DNA of 36,857 nucleotides from Nitrosomonadales bacterium (GTDB taxonomy: Bacteria; Pseudomonadota; Gammaproteobacteria; Burkholderiales; Gallionellaceae), in NCBI GenBank assembly GCA_023259015.1, contig JAHFRC010000014.1:1-36857 (forward strand). Direction: 5' to 3'. The first letter of the stretch is position 1; every line of letters begins with the position of its first letter. This document shows, piece by piece, positions 17,556-26,725 of the stretch. The position numbers and the translations under genes were made by a program. Below the pieces are notes generated by a model. That model saw nothing but the letters and a program-made list of their open reading frames with translations, had not been told where the DNA came from and ran no database searches.

Positions 17556-18230
17556 ATGTCTGAATTTTATGCACTCGTCCCCGCCGCCGGCTCCGGTTCG
17601 CGCATGGGCGGCGAGCTACCCAAGCAATACCTGCCGTTAGCCGGCAAGCCGATGGTCCATCATGCGCTGGCAACATTGTGCGAATGCGCCGACATCGGCG
17701 CCGTGTTCGTGGTGCTCGCGCCGGACGATGTTCATTGGCGCCGCTATGACTGGTCGCACTTTGGCGACAAGTTGCAGCCGCTGTTTTGCGGCGGCGCGAC
17801 GCGCGCGGAAAGCGTGCGCAACGGCCTGATGGCCTCCGAGCTGGAGCCGGACGACTGGGTGATGGTGCACGATGCAGCGCGCCCCTGTTTGAGCCAAGCG
17901 CAACTTGCGCGCCTGATTAACGAGCTGCGCGACGATGCAGTGGGCGGCATCCTGGCCGTGCCGGTGGCGGATACGCTGAAGCGCGCCGATGCCACGCAGC
18001 GCATCGCGCAAACCGAAAACCGCACAGGGTTGTGGCAGGCGCAGACGCCGCAAATGTTCCGTACCGGCTTGCTGCTGCAAGCTCTGCAACAGGCGCATGG
18101 CGTTACCGATGAGGCTTCTGCGGTGGAGGCGCTGGGGCTGAAACCGAAACTGGTGGAGAGCGAGACGACCAATTTCAAGGTGACTTATGCGCAGGACATG
18201 AGGCTGGCGGAGTTAATGTTGAAGGAATAA
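17556..18230 (+). CDS. ispD: 2-C-methyl-D-erythritol 4-phosphate cytidylyltransferase
   Basis: [46 protein letters not shown]. Confidence 0.96.
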   Translation: MSEFYALVPAAGSGSRMGGELPKQYLPLAGKPMVHHALATLCECADIGAVFVVLAPDDVHWRRYDWSHFGDKLQPLFCGGATRAESVRNGLMASELEPDDWVMVHDAARPCLSQAQLARLINELRDDAVGGILAVPVADTLKRADATQRIAQTENRTGLWQAQTPQMFRTGLLLQALQQAHGVTDEASAVEALGLKPKLVESETTNFKVTYAQDMRLAELMLKE

Positions 18231-18237
18231 GGAGAAT

Positions 18238-18828
18238 ATGCGTACGTTAGTTCCGATTCTTTTACTTACAGTACTAACTGGATGTGGCACTGTCGCATCC
18301 GTGAAGATGACTACTCTGCAAATAGAAAATCCTTCATTCAAGCTTTTGGATAACAGGCCCAGCGAGACGCGACAATCACGCATTGATAAAGATGCATCTG
18401 GTACCACGACCTTCTATGCTGATGACAACATTTCTCCATCGGTGCCAGAGTTGGTAACGGCTGCACTTCAAGCTGAACTTCGAGATAAGTTGGCAGGGCG
18501 CACGGTAATTTTGAATGAATTCGTCATGTATGTTTACGAGCATAGGGCATCGGTGGACATGAACCAACTGCATACTGCGGCGGCCTCAACACCAGGAGGA
18601 TATGCTGCTGCGCCCTTTGCCGGACTGCTTATCTCTAGTATTGATGAAGTCATAGGAGAGAAAACCGTGTATGTAAGAATTAGCGGAAAGGTCGAGGGTC
18701 AGGAATTCTCAACTTTTATCGGCGACCTATACCGAGGGCGCGTAACAGAGTCCAACATTCAAATAACACTGCAAAAAACACTGACTCAACTCGCGAGTGA
18801 TGTACAAAGTGTTGTTGACAAAAAATAG
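18238..18828 (+). CDS. Hypothetical lipoprotein
   Basis: Signal peptide with lipobox LTGC ([22 protein letters not shown]); complete ORF preceded by AAGGAG; no recognised family. Confidence 0.75.
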   Translation: MRTLVPILLLTVLTGCGTVASVKMTTLQIENPSFKLLDNRPSETRQSRIDKDASGTTTFYADDNISPSVPELVTAALQAELRDKLAGRTVILNEFVMYVYEHRASVDMNQLHTAAASTPGGYAAAPFAGLLISSIDEVIGEKTVYVRISGKVEGQEFSTFIGDLYRGRVTESNIQITLQKTLTQLASDVQSVVDKK

Positions 18829-18839
18829 GAGGAACATCT

Positions 18840-19313
18840 GTGCGCATCGGTCAAGGTTTTGATGTCCATCAATTAGTGGAAGGCCGCAAGCTGATTATCG
18901 GCGGCGTGGAGATTCCCCATGACAAGGGGCTGCTCGGCCATTCCGATGCGGATGTGCTGCTGCACGCGATCAGCGATGCGCTACTCGGCGCGGCGGCGCT
19001 GGGCGACATCGGGCGGCACTTTGCGGATAGCGATGCCAAGTACAAAAATATCGACAGCCGCATCCTGTTGCGCGAGGTGGTGCACATGGTGCGCGAGCAG
19101 GGTTTCCGCGTCGGCAATGTGGACGCCACCATCATCGCGCAGGCGCCGAAGATGGCGCCGCATATCCCGCAGATGGTGGCGCATATCGCCGCCGACCTGC
19201 GTGTGGAAAAAAACGCCGTCAACGTGAAGGCAACCACCACCGAGCAACTGGGATTCAGCGGGCGCGGCGAGGGCATCGCGGCGCAGGCGGTGGTGTTGCT
19301 GCTGGCGGAATGA
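18840..19313 (+). CDS. ispF: 2-C-methyl-D-erythritol 2,4-cyclodiphosphate synthase
   Basis: [63 protein letters not shown] start. Confidence 0.96.
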   Translation: MRIGQGFDVHQLVEGRKLIIGGVEIPHDKGLLGHSDADVLLHAISDALLGAAALGDIGRHFADSDAKYKNIDSRILLREVVHMVREQGFRVGNVDATIIAQAPKMAPHIPQMVAHIAADLRVEKNAVNVKATTTEQLGFSGRGEGIAAQAVVLLLAE

Positions 19314-19329
19314 TGAATTCCTGTGCTTG

Positions 19330-19355
19330 CCCTTCGATAGGCCCAAGGCGAACGG
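19330..19355. repeat. Degenerate CCCTTCGAyAGGCyCArGGCGAACGG-type intergenic repeat
   Basis: cccttcgataggcccaaggcgaacgg between ispF and tsaB resembles a commonly seen bacterial intergenic motif. Confidence 0.4.
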
Positions 19356-19367
19356 ATTCGTAAATTG

Positions 19368-20042
19368 ATGCGCATATTAGCACTGGAAACTTCCACCGAA
19401 TACTGTTCCGTCGCGTTGTGGCAGGACGGCAATGTCAGCAGCCGTTGCGAGCTGGTGGGGCAGAAACATTCCGAAGTGTTGATCGAAATGCTGGACGGTT
19501 TATTGCGCGCAGAGAATGTGAAATTGGCGCAACTCGATGGCATCGCCTTCGGCAAGGGACCCGGCTCCTTCACCGGGGTGCGCATCGCCTGCGGTGCGGC
19601 GCAAGGGTTGGCGCTGGGGGCGGATTTGCCGGTAGTGGGCGTATGCACCTTGCAGGCGCTGGCGCAAGCTTCCGGCCGCGATAAGGTGATCGCCGCGCTG
19701 GATGCGCGCATGGCCGAGGTGTACCACGCCACATATGAAAAACGCGGTGGGGAATGGGTGACAGTATGCGAACCGAACCTATGCCTGCCGCAGCACGCGC
19801 CTCAAGTTGCGGGAACATGCTGGTTCGGTGCGGGCAGCGGATTTGCCTTGCATGGCGCGGCCTTGAATGAGCGCTATGCCGGGCAGCTTGCCGGCAGCGA
19901 TGCGCAGGCCGTGCCGCAAGCCAGCGCCATTGCCATGCTGGCCGCGTTGCGTTTTGCCGCCGGGGATGGCTTGGATGCGGCGCAAGCCATGCCGCTGTAT
20001 TTGCGCGACAAGGTGGCGCTAAAGACTTGCGAGAGAGTGTGA
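19368..20042 (+). CDS. tsaB: tRNA threonylcarbamoyladenosine biosynthesis protein TsaB
   Basis: MRILALETSTEYCSVALW...FGKGPGSFTGVRIACGAAQGLALG. Confidence 0.93.
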   Translation: MRILALETSTEYCSVALWQDGNVSSRCELVGQKHSEVLIEMLDGLLRAENVKLAQLDGIAFGKGPGSFTGVRIACGAAQGLALGADLPVVGVCTLQALAQASGRDKVIAALDARMAEVYHATYEKRGGEWVTVCEPNLCLPQHAPQVAGTCWFGAGSGFALHGAALNERYAGQLAGSDAQAVPQASAIAMLAALRFAAGDGLDAAQAMPLYLRDKVALKTCERV

Positions 20043-20587
20043 TGTCCATTCCACTTCGACAGACTGATGGAGCTACTAGCCATTCGACTGGGCCGTCAAA
20101 CGACAACGGCCAAGTCGCTGGTTATCAGTGCGAGCAGGTTTCTGGAATGCAGTTACGCGGAATGAGCCTGGCTGACGTGGATGCGGTCATGCGCATCGAA
20201 CAGCATGTGCATGCGTACCCGTGGACGCGCGGCAATCTTACCGATGCGCTCAACAGCGATTGCGTGTGCAAGGTGTATGAAGTTGGAGGAGAGTTGCTTG
20301 GATATTTCATATTGATGCCTGCGGTGGATGAGATGCAGTTGCTCGACATCAGCATTGCCGCCGCACACCAGCGCAAGGGGCTGGGTCGCAAGCTGCTGGG
20401 AGAGGCAATGGAAATGGCGCGCGGCATGAACATGCGCCGCATGTTGCTGGAAGTGCGTTCTTCCAATACGGCGGCGCTGGGGCTGTACCGCGCTGCGGGG
20501 TTTCGCGAAATCGGTTTGCGGCGCGGTTATTATCCTTCTGCGGCTAATGGGCGGGAAGACGCCATTGTGATGGAATGTGTATTGTGA
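20027..20587 (+). CDS. rimI: Ribosomal protein S18-alanine N-acetyltransferase
   Basis: GNAT fold: LLDISIAAAHQRKGLGRKLLGEAMEMARG...LEVRSSNTAALGLYRAAGFREIGLRRGYYP. Start uncertain; 20149 (MQLRGMSLADVD) is a plausible alternative. Confidence 0.9.
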   Translation: MRESVMSIPLRQTDGATSHSTGPSNDNGQVAGYQCEQVSGMQLRGMSLADVDAVMRIEQHVHAYPWTRGNLTDALNSDCVCKVYEVGGELLGYFILMPAVDEMQLLDISIAAAHQRKGLGRKLLGEAMEMARGMNMRRMLLEVRSSNTAALGLYRAAGFREIGLRRGYYPSAANGREDAIVMECVL

Positions 20588-21333
20588 ATCGGGAAGAAGC
20601 GGTCTTGCGCGAGCTTAACCTCTACCCGCAGTGGCGGCTGCGTGAGAGTAATGGCAAAGCCATTGGGCACCCTGCGGCACCCCCCTTGGTTGCATCCGCT
20701 CCGGTTCAAATGTCGGTACCTGCCGAAACAATAACCGATGCTGCTCCAGACAAGAGCCGTGAACAGCTCATCAGCGAACTCCACTGGCCGGAACTGAAAG
20801 CGATGGTGCGCGCTTGCACCGTATGCAAGCTGCGTGCGGGCTGCACGCAAACCGTGTTCGGCGTGGGCGATGAAAAGGCGGACTGGCTGTTCGTGGGCGA
20901 AGGGCCGGGGGCGGATGAGGATGCGCTGGGCGAGCCGTTTGTGGGGCAGGCAGGCAAGCTGCTCGACAACATGCTGGCCGCAATCAAGTTGAAGCGCGGC
21001 AACAACGTGTACATCGCCAATATTGTAAAATGTCGGCCACCCGGCAACCGTACACCGGAAGCGGACGAAATCGCGGCATGCCTGCCCTATCTGCAAAGAC
21101 AAATCGGGCTGATCCAGCCCAGAATCATCGTGGCGCTGGGCAAGACCGCCGCCACATCATTGCTGGGCAGGGAAGCCACGCTGGGTTCGTTGCGCGGCAC
21201 GCTGCACGATTATCATGGCGTTCCGTTATTGATTACCTACCATCCCGCTTATTTGCTGCGCAGCCCGATGGAAAAATCCAAGGCATGGCAGGATTTGCGC
21301 CTGGCGGTGGAAACGATGAAGGGATTAAGTTGA
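20575..21333 (+). CDS. Type-4 (Fe-S) uracil-DNA glycosylase
   Basis: [78 protein letters not shown]. Confidence 0.93.
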   Translation: MCIVNREEAVLRELNLYPQWRLRESNGKAIGHPAAPPLVASAPVQMSVPAETITDAAPDKSREQLISELHWPELKAMVRACTVCKLRAGCTQTVFGVGDEKADWLFVGEGPGADEDALGEPFVGQAGKLLDNMLAAIKLKRGNNVYIANIVKCRPPGNRTPEADEIAACLPYLQRQIGLIQPRIIVALGKTAATSLLGREATLGSLRGTLHDYHGVPLLITYHPAYLLRSPMEKSKAWQDLRLAVETMKGLS

Positions 21334-21385
21334 TCCAGCTAAGCACCCATTTGTTTCATGGGCGGATATTTTAAAAGGGCAAGGC

Positions 21386-22342
21386 ATGTCGAAAAGCGGC
21401 GATGAATTGAAAGTGATGGTGGTCGAGGACAGCAAGGTAACCATGAAGGCGCTGTGCAATTACCTCTGGCGCATGGGTATTTCCCCGCAGACTGCGGTGA
21501 ACGGGCAGGACGCGATAGAAATTTTCCGCAAGGACCGGCCCGACATCATCCTGCTCGACGCCATCCTGCCCGACATTGACGGCTTCGATATCGCAAAAAA
21601 GTTGCGCGACATGGAGCAGGGAGACGAATGGACTGCCATCATCTTCCTGACCAGCATGGCGAAGGATGAAGACCTGGCGCGCGGCATTGCGGCGGGCGGA
21701 GACGATTACCTGATGAAGCCGATCAGCGAAGTGGTGCTGCACGCCAAGATGCGCGCCATGCGCAGGTTGGTGGAGATGCAGCGCGCGCTGGTCGAAGTCA
21801 CGCAGGAATTGAATGTGGCGAACAAGGAATTGCAGCGCCTTTCCACCACTGACGGCCTGACCGGCATCGCCAACCGGCGTTTCTTTGACGAGCTGGCGCC
21901 GCGCGAGTGGCGGCGTTGCGCGCGCATGAAGCAGCCCATGTCGCTGGTGATGATCGATGTCGATTTTTTCAAGAAATACAACGACACCTATGGCCACCAG
22001 GCGGGGGATGAATGCCTGAAAGCGGTGGCCGCGCAAGTGGGGCGCGCCACACCGCGCGCCAGCGACCTGGCGGCCCGTTATGGCGGCGAGGAGTTTGTGC
22101 TGATACTCGGCGAAACCAGCATGGACGGCGCAAAATGGGTGGCGAACAATATCCGCCAGCATGTGTCCGACTTGAATATACCGCACGCCGCATCGTCATT
22201 GCAGCATGTCACCATCAGCTGCGGCGTCGCCTCGACGATTCCGCGCGAAGACCAGCCGCTGGAAACCTTGCTGAAAGCCGCCGACGAAGCCTTGTACATG
22301 GCCAAGATGCAAGGCCGCAACACGGTTGCCGGCGCGGAGTAG
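21386..22342 (+). CDS. Receiver-GGEEF diguanylate cyclase
   Basis: REC domain (VVEDSKVTMKALCNYLW...IILLDAILPDIDGF) and RYGGEEFVLILGE, with I-site-like RASD five residues upstream of GGEEF. Confidence 0.93.
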   Translation: MSKSGDELKVMVVEDSKVTMKALCNYLWRMGISPQTAVNGQDAIEIFRKDRPDIILLDAILPDIDGFDIAKKLRDMEQGDEWTAIIFLTSMAKDEDLARGIAAGGDDYLMKPISEVVLHAKMRAMRRLVEMQRALVEVTQELNVANKELQRLSTTDGLTGIANRRFFDELAPREWRRCARMKQPMSLVMIDVDFFKKYNDTYGHQAGDECLKAVAAQVGRATPRASDLAARYGGEEFVLILGETSMDGAKWVANNIRQHVSDLNIPHAASSLQHVTISCGVASTIPREDQPLETLLKAADEALYMAKMQGRNTVAGAE

Positions 22343-23581
22343 TCATACCTGACCTGCATCCTGGTCGTGGCCGTGTTTCTTGTACAGTGCGGCCATGATG
22401 CCCGACAGCAGCAAACCGAACACCACGATGGTGAAGTAGATGCCGAATTCCAGTTTTTCCATCAGGGCATACAGCGAGAGCATGGCGAAAATGCTGAGGT
22501 TTTCGTTGAAATTCTGCACCGCGATCGAACTGCCCGCGCCCATCAGCAGGTGGCCGCGGTGTTGCAACAGGGCGTTCATCGGCACCACGAAATAGCCGCC
22601 CATCGCACCGATGGCGATGAGCAGCGCGATGGCGAGCAAGGGGCTGGTGACCGGGATCATCACCAGCACCGCCAGCCCCATGGCGATGCCGACCGGCAGG
22701 ACTTTCACCGAGTGTTCCAGTTTGACAAACCTTGCCGCCAGCGCTGCACCGATGGCGATGCCGACGGCAACCCATGCAGTAAGCTTGGCGGCCGCGCTCA
22801 TGTCATAGCGCAATGCGATGGCGGCCCACGTCAGCACCATCAAGCGCAGGGTGGCGCCGGCTCCCCAGAATAGCGTGGTGACGGCAAGCGACACTTGCCC
22901 CAGCGGGTCATTCCACAGCAGCTTGAAGCAGTGTGCGAATTCCTTTAACAGGAAAACCGGATTGCGGCTTAACGGCCTGTGGTCAATGGGTACGCGCGGG
23001 ATGCGGAGGTTGAACAGCGCAGCGACGAGATAGATGGCGGTGATGACAGAGATGGCCAACTCCGGCGGAGTGTCTATGCCGGTGTCGATCAGCGGCACAT
23101 CCCACCATTGCAGCATGGGATTGGCGATTTCCGGGGTGATGAGCACACCGCCGACTACCGCGCCGAGGATGATGGCGAGGACGGTCAAACCTTCCATCCA
23201 GCTGTTCGCTACAACCAGTTTTTCCGGCGGCAGGTATTCGGTGAGGATGCCGTATTTGGCAGGCGAGTAAGCCGCTGCGCCGAACCCCGCCACACCATAG
23301 GCGATGAGCGGATTGGCGCCGGACAGCATGATGATGCAGCCGCAAAACTTGATGGCATTGCTGATGAACATCACACGGCCCTTGGGCAGGGAGTCGGCGA
23401 ATGCGCCGACGAATGGCGCCAGCACGATATAGGAGAAAACGAAAGCTTCCTGCAGCACGGGGGTGTGCCACGCGGGAGCGTGCATATCCTTCAGCAAGGC
23501 AATGGCGGCGAACAGGAACGCGTTGTCTGCGAGCGCGGAAAAGAACTGCGCCGCAAGAATGATATAGAAACCGAGATTCAT
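22343..23581 (-). CDS. lplT: Lysophospholipid transporter LplT (MFS)
   Basis: MNLGFYIILAAQFFSALADNAFLFAAIALL...LAPFVGAFADSLPKGRVMFISNAIKFCGC; LplT-like throughout. Confidence 0.9.
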   Translation of the reverse strand: MNLGFYIILAAQFFSALADNAFLFAAIALLKDMHAPAWHTPVLQEAFVFSYIVLAPFVGAFADSLPKGRVMFISNAIKFCGCIIMLSGANPLIAYGVAGFGAAAYSPAKYGILTEYLPPEKLVVANSWMEGLTVLAIILGAVVGGVLITPEIANPMLQWWDVPLIDTGIDTPPELAISVITAIYLVAALFNLRIPRVPIDHRPLSRNPVFLLKEFAHCFKLLWNDPLGQVSLAVTTLFWGAGATLRLMVLTWAAIALRYDMSAAAKLTAWVAVGIAIGAALAARFVKLEHSVKVLPVGIAMGLAVLVMIPVTSPLLAIALLIAIGAMGGYFVVPMNALLQHRGHLLMGAGSSIAVQNFNENLSIFAMLSLYALMEKLEFGIYFTIVVFGLLLSGIMAALYKKHGHDQDAGQV

Positions 23582-23835
23582 GTTCTTTCGGCGGAGGCTA
23601 ATGCGCGCAGCGCGTTATACATAGCGACAGAAATCGTAGCGAGCGACTCTGGGGTGGGGGAAGCCGGAGCACAGCACCCGGAGCATACAAATAGTATGTG
23701 AGGAGTGCGAGCACCGCCTGACCCTGCTCCGGAGTCGCGCAGTAGATTTATGTCGCTATGTATGAAAGCGGGTTTATCGTCTGGCCGTAGCCAAAAGAAC
23801 TGCGCCGCGAGGATGATATAAAAGCCGAGATTCAT
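23578..23835 (-). pseudogene. Chimeric ORF: duplicated lplT 5' end fused to repeat-derived sequence
   Basis: First 14 codons MNLGFYIILAAQFF identical in protein to lplT, with four synonymous nucleotide differences; then unrelated palindrome-derived sequence; stop overlaps lplT start (ATGA). Confidence 0.7.
23617..23763. repeat. Long imperfect inverted repeat (MITE/REP-like element)
   Basis: Perfect 13-bp terminal arms ATACATAGCGACA (23617..23629) / TGTCGCTATGTAT (23751..23763), extended imperfect pairing, central CATACaaataGTATG hairpin. Confidence 0.7.
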
Positions 23836-23931
23836 TAAGGGAAGCAGTCTTGGTCAGCGCGTTTTATAACATGAAAACGAGATGCCTGCTATCATTAGCG
23901 GCAATCACGTACTGTCTGCAAAGCCGCATCC

Positions 23932-25119
23932 ATGCCCCGTCCGATACAAGCACGCATCGATCTTTCCGCGCTGGAGCACAACCTGCAAGTGGCGCGCCGC
24001 GCGACCAGCGCGCGCATCATGGCAGTGATCAAGGCCGGCGCTTACGGGCATGGCCTGTTGCGCGCCGCCAAGGCGTTAAACGCAGCGGATGGCTTTGCAC
24101 TGCTGGACGTGAATGAAGCCGTGCATTTGCGCGAAGCGGGTTTCCGCCAGACCATCTTGCTGCTGGAAGGGTTTTTCACCCCGGACGATTTGCCGTTGAT
24201 AGACAAACACGAACTCGCCTGCGTTATCCACAGCCCGCACCAGGTCGCCATGCTGGACAATTTGCCGCGCCGTGGCCGCCTGCCGGTGTGGCTCAAGGTC
24301 AACAGCGGAATGAACCGCCTGGGTTTTGATCCGCAGGATGTTTTCGCTGTGATGGAAAAACTGAAGGGCCATCACGCCGTGCGCGATATCACGCTGATGA
24401 CGCACTTCTCCCATGCCGATGAGGCGGCAGGCGTGGCGGCGCAACTCGGGGTATTTAATGAGTTGGCGGCGCCGTACCGCGTGGCGCGCTCGCTGGCCAA
24501 TTCTGCCGCGCTGCTGCGTTATCCCGCAACCCATGCCGACTGGGTGCGCCCCGGCATCATGCTGTACGGCGCCTCGCCATTTGCCCCGGGCAGCGGAGAG
24601 CGGCATACTGCGCAGCAACTCGGCTTGCAGCCGGTGATGACGCTGAGCAGCGAAATCATCTCTGTGCGCGAATTGAAAGCAGGCGAGCATATCGGTTATG
24701 GCGGCCTGTTTCGCGCAGAAACCGCCATGCGCGTAGGCACGGTTGCCTGCGGCTACGCCGACGGCTATCCGCGCCATGCGGCGAGCGGAAGGGTGGAGCC
24801 GCAGGCTGCGCCAAGACCGGACGAAGTCCGAGTGTCTGGCGGCGTACCCCTTGCGGGTGCTCCGGGTACCCCCCGGCGTACCCCTTGCGGGTGGAGCGGT
24901 ACGCCGTTGCTGGTGGAAGGCCGGCGCACGCGTATCTTGGGGCGTGTTTCGATGGATATGCTGAGCGTGGATTTGAGCGCATTGCCCGCTGCAGATGTCG
25001 GCAGCAATGTCACGCTGTGGGGCGCCGGGCTGCCGGTGGAAGAAGTCGCCCACGCGGCGGGCACCATCAGCTACGAGTTGCTGTGTGCGTTGACCACGCG
25101 CGTGCCGGTGGTGGTTTAG
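23932..25119 (+). CDS. alr: Alanine racemase with in-frame insertion
   Basis: PLP-Lys motif AVIKAGAYGHGL, GYADGYPRHAASG, GRVSMDMLSVDLS; about 37-residue non-canonical segment between AASG and TPLLVEG. Confidence 0.93.
   Translation: MPRPIQARIDLSALEHNLQVARRATSARIMAVIKAGAYGHGLLRAAKALNAADGFALLDVNEAVHLREAGFRQTILLLEGFFTPDDLPLIDKHELACVIHSPHQVAMLDNLPRRGRLPVWLKVNSGMNRLGFDPQDVFAVMEKLKGHHAVRDITLMTHFSHADEAAGVAAQLGVFNELAAPYRVARSLANSAALLRYPATHADWVRPGIMLYGASPFAPGSGERHTAQQLGLQPVMTLSSEIISVRELKAGEHIGYGGLFRAETAMRVGTVACGYADGYPRHAASGRVEPQAAPRPDEVRVSGGVPLAGAPGTPRRTPCGWSGTPLLVEGRRTRILGRVSMDMLSVDLSALPAADVGSNVTLWGAGLPVEEVAHAAGTISYELLCALTTRVPVVV
24790..24905 (+). repeat. Palindrome-rich insertion inside alr with 19-bp direct repeat
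   Basis: GGCGTACCCCTTGCGGGTG at 24841..24859 and 24875..24893; hairpin CGGACgaaGTCCG; GGGTACCC palindrome; GGTACGCC (24898..24905) is the inverse of GGCGTACC. Confidence 0.7.
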
Positions 25120-25204
25120 CCTGCCGCTAATACGCAGCGCAGTTGACTAACCTCGGTGTACCATGCCAATGTGTAAGCTGAGAGTGAACTCATGAAGAAA
25201 ATTT

Positions 25205-26071
25205 ATGGATAAAACTACTGTTGCCGAACTGGTAAAGGGAATAGGCGGCCTGGTTACGTTGCCAGATGTTTTTATCCGCATCAACCAGATGGTCGAAGAC
25301 CCGGATAGTTCCGCCGCCGATATCGCCAAGGCGGTGAGCCAGGATCCTTCATTCACCGTACGCCTGCTGCGTGTCGCCAACAGCCCGTTCTACGGTTTTT
25401 CCTCCACTATCGACACCGTTTCCAGGGCGGTGTCGGTGATCGGCACCAGCCAGATACGCAACCTCGCGCTGGCAACGGCTGTCGCGCGCAGCTTTGCCGG
25501 TTTGCCCAACGACCTGGTGTCGATGGAAAACTTCTGGCGCCACAGCCTGTATTGCGCCCTGGTTGCGCGCATCCTTGCCAGACGGGTGAAGGTGCGCAAG
25601 TGCGATGCCGAAGCGGTGTTTACCGCGGGGCTGCTGCATGACATCGGCGAACTGGTCATTTTCAACCGCCTGCCCGAGCAGGCCAAGGAGTCGCTGCTGA
25701 TGGTGCTGGACAGCGCGGATGAGGTGCCCGTTTACCAGGCCGAAAACCAGGTGATGGGGTTTGACCATTCCGAAGTGGGCGGCGAATTGGCGCGCCAGTG
25801 GAGCCTGCCGCCGCTGCTGGAAGAGTGCATCGCCTACCATCACAATATCCGGCAGGCACAGCATTACCCGCTGGAAACTGCGGTGGTGCATATCGCCAAT
25901 ATCCTCGCGCTGATGGCGGAAACAGACACCCTTGATCCTGCCGATGTTTCCCCCGTTGACCCGCTCGCGTGGGAAATTACCGGACTGGTTGCAGAAGAGG
26001 TGATTGAGCCGGTGGTGCGCGAGGCGCAGGAAGAAATCGCCGAAGCCGAAAAGCTTTTCCTCGGTAAATAG
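25205..26071 (+). CDS. HDOD domain signalling protein
   Basis: LPDVFIRINQMVEDPDSSAADIAKAVSQDPSFTVRLLRVANSPFYGFSSTIDTVSRAVSVIGTSQIRNLAL; GLLHDIGELV. Confidence 0.92.
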   Translation: MDKTTVAELVKGIGGLVTLPDVFIRINQMVEDPDSSAADIAKAVSQDPSFTVRLLRVANSPFYGFSSTIDTVSRAVSVIGTSQIRNLALATAVARSFAGLPNDLVSMENFWRHSLYCALVARILARRVKVRKCDAEAVFTAGLLHDIGELVIFNRLPEQAKESLLMVLDSADEVPVYQAENQVMGFDHSEVGGELARQWSLPPLLEECIAYHHNIRQAQHYPLETAVVHIANILALMAETDTLDPADVSPVDPLAWEITGLVAEEVIEPVVREAQEEIAEAEKLFLGK

Positions 26072-26083
26072 GCAGGCCGGCTA

Positions 26084-26725
26084 ATGGCTCCAGACCCCAC
26101 TCGCCGCCTGCCTCTGGCTTTGCCCGGATTCGAACATGTCCGCAGGGCATGGCACAGTGCTTACGAGACCTTTGCCGCGCGGCTTAATCCTGGAGAATAT
26201 TATGTCACACAGTGCGACGAGGGGGTTTATACCACGCTCGGCTCCTGCATTTCGGCGTGCATCCGCGACCGCGTTACCGGTATCGGTGGCATGAACCATT
26301 TCATGCTGCCCGCTTCTGCCGAGGCTGATGCAGGCGGCTGGAAATCCACCGACCTGAGCGACGCCACCCGCTATGGCAACTTCGCCATGGAACACCTGAT
26401 CAACGACATCCTGAAAAATGGCGGCAAGCGGCAAAACCTTGAAGTAAAGCTCTTCGGCGGCGGGCGCGTGATGAAGGGCATGACAGATATCGGTGCGCGC
26501 AATATCGCCTTCGCTCACGATTATCTCAAGACCGAAGGGCTGCGGGTGACATCGGAGGATGTCGGCGATGTCTTTCCGCGCCTGGTGGTTTACTTTCCCG
26601 CCACCGGAAAGGTGAAGGTGAAACGGCTGCGTTCCCTGCACAGCAACACCATCGTCGCACAGGAAGTCAGGTACCTCGAGACCATTGCGGCAAAACCGGT
26701 GGGCGGCGAAATCGAATTGTTCTGA
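26084..26725 (+). CDS. cheD: Chemoreceptor glutamine deamidase CheD
   Basis: TTLGSCISACIRDRVTGIGGMNHFMLP (catalytic Cys and His), KLFGGGRVMKGMTDIGARN. Confidence 0.93.
   Translation: MAPDPTRRLPLALPGFEHVRRAWHSAYETFAARLNPGEYYVTQCDEGVYTTLGSCISACIRDRVTGIGGMNHFMLPASAEADAGGWKSTDLSDATRYGNFAMEHLINDILKNGGKRQNLEVKLFGGGRVMKGMTDIGARNIAFAHDYLKTEGLRVTSEDVGDVFPRLVVYFPATGKVKVKRLRSLHSNTIVAQEVRYLETIAAKPVGGEIELF

Noticed and set aside
18869-19732. 287-aa minus-strand ORF across ispF and tsaB
   Set aside because: Shadow of two confidently assigned plus-strand genes in GC-rich DNA
22367-23701. Plus-strand ORFs of 168 aa and 240 aa
   Set aside because: Antisense to lplT; compositionally biased (His/Asp/Gly-rich) shadow ORFs
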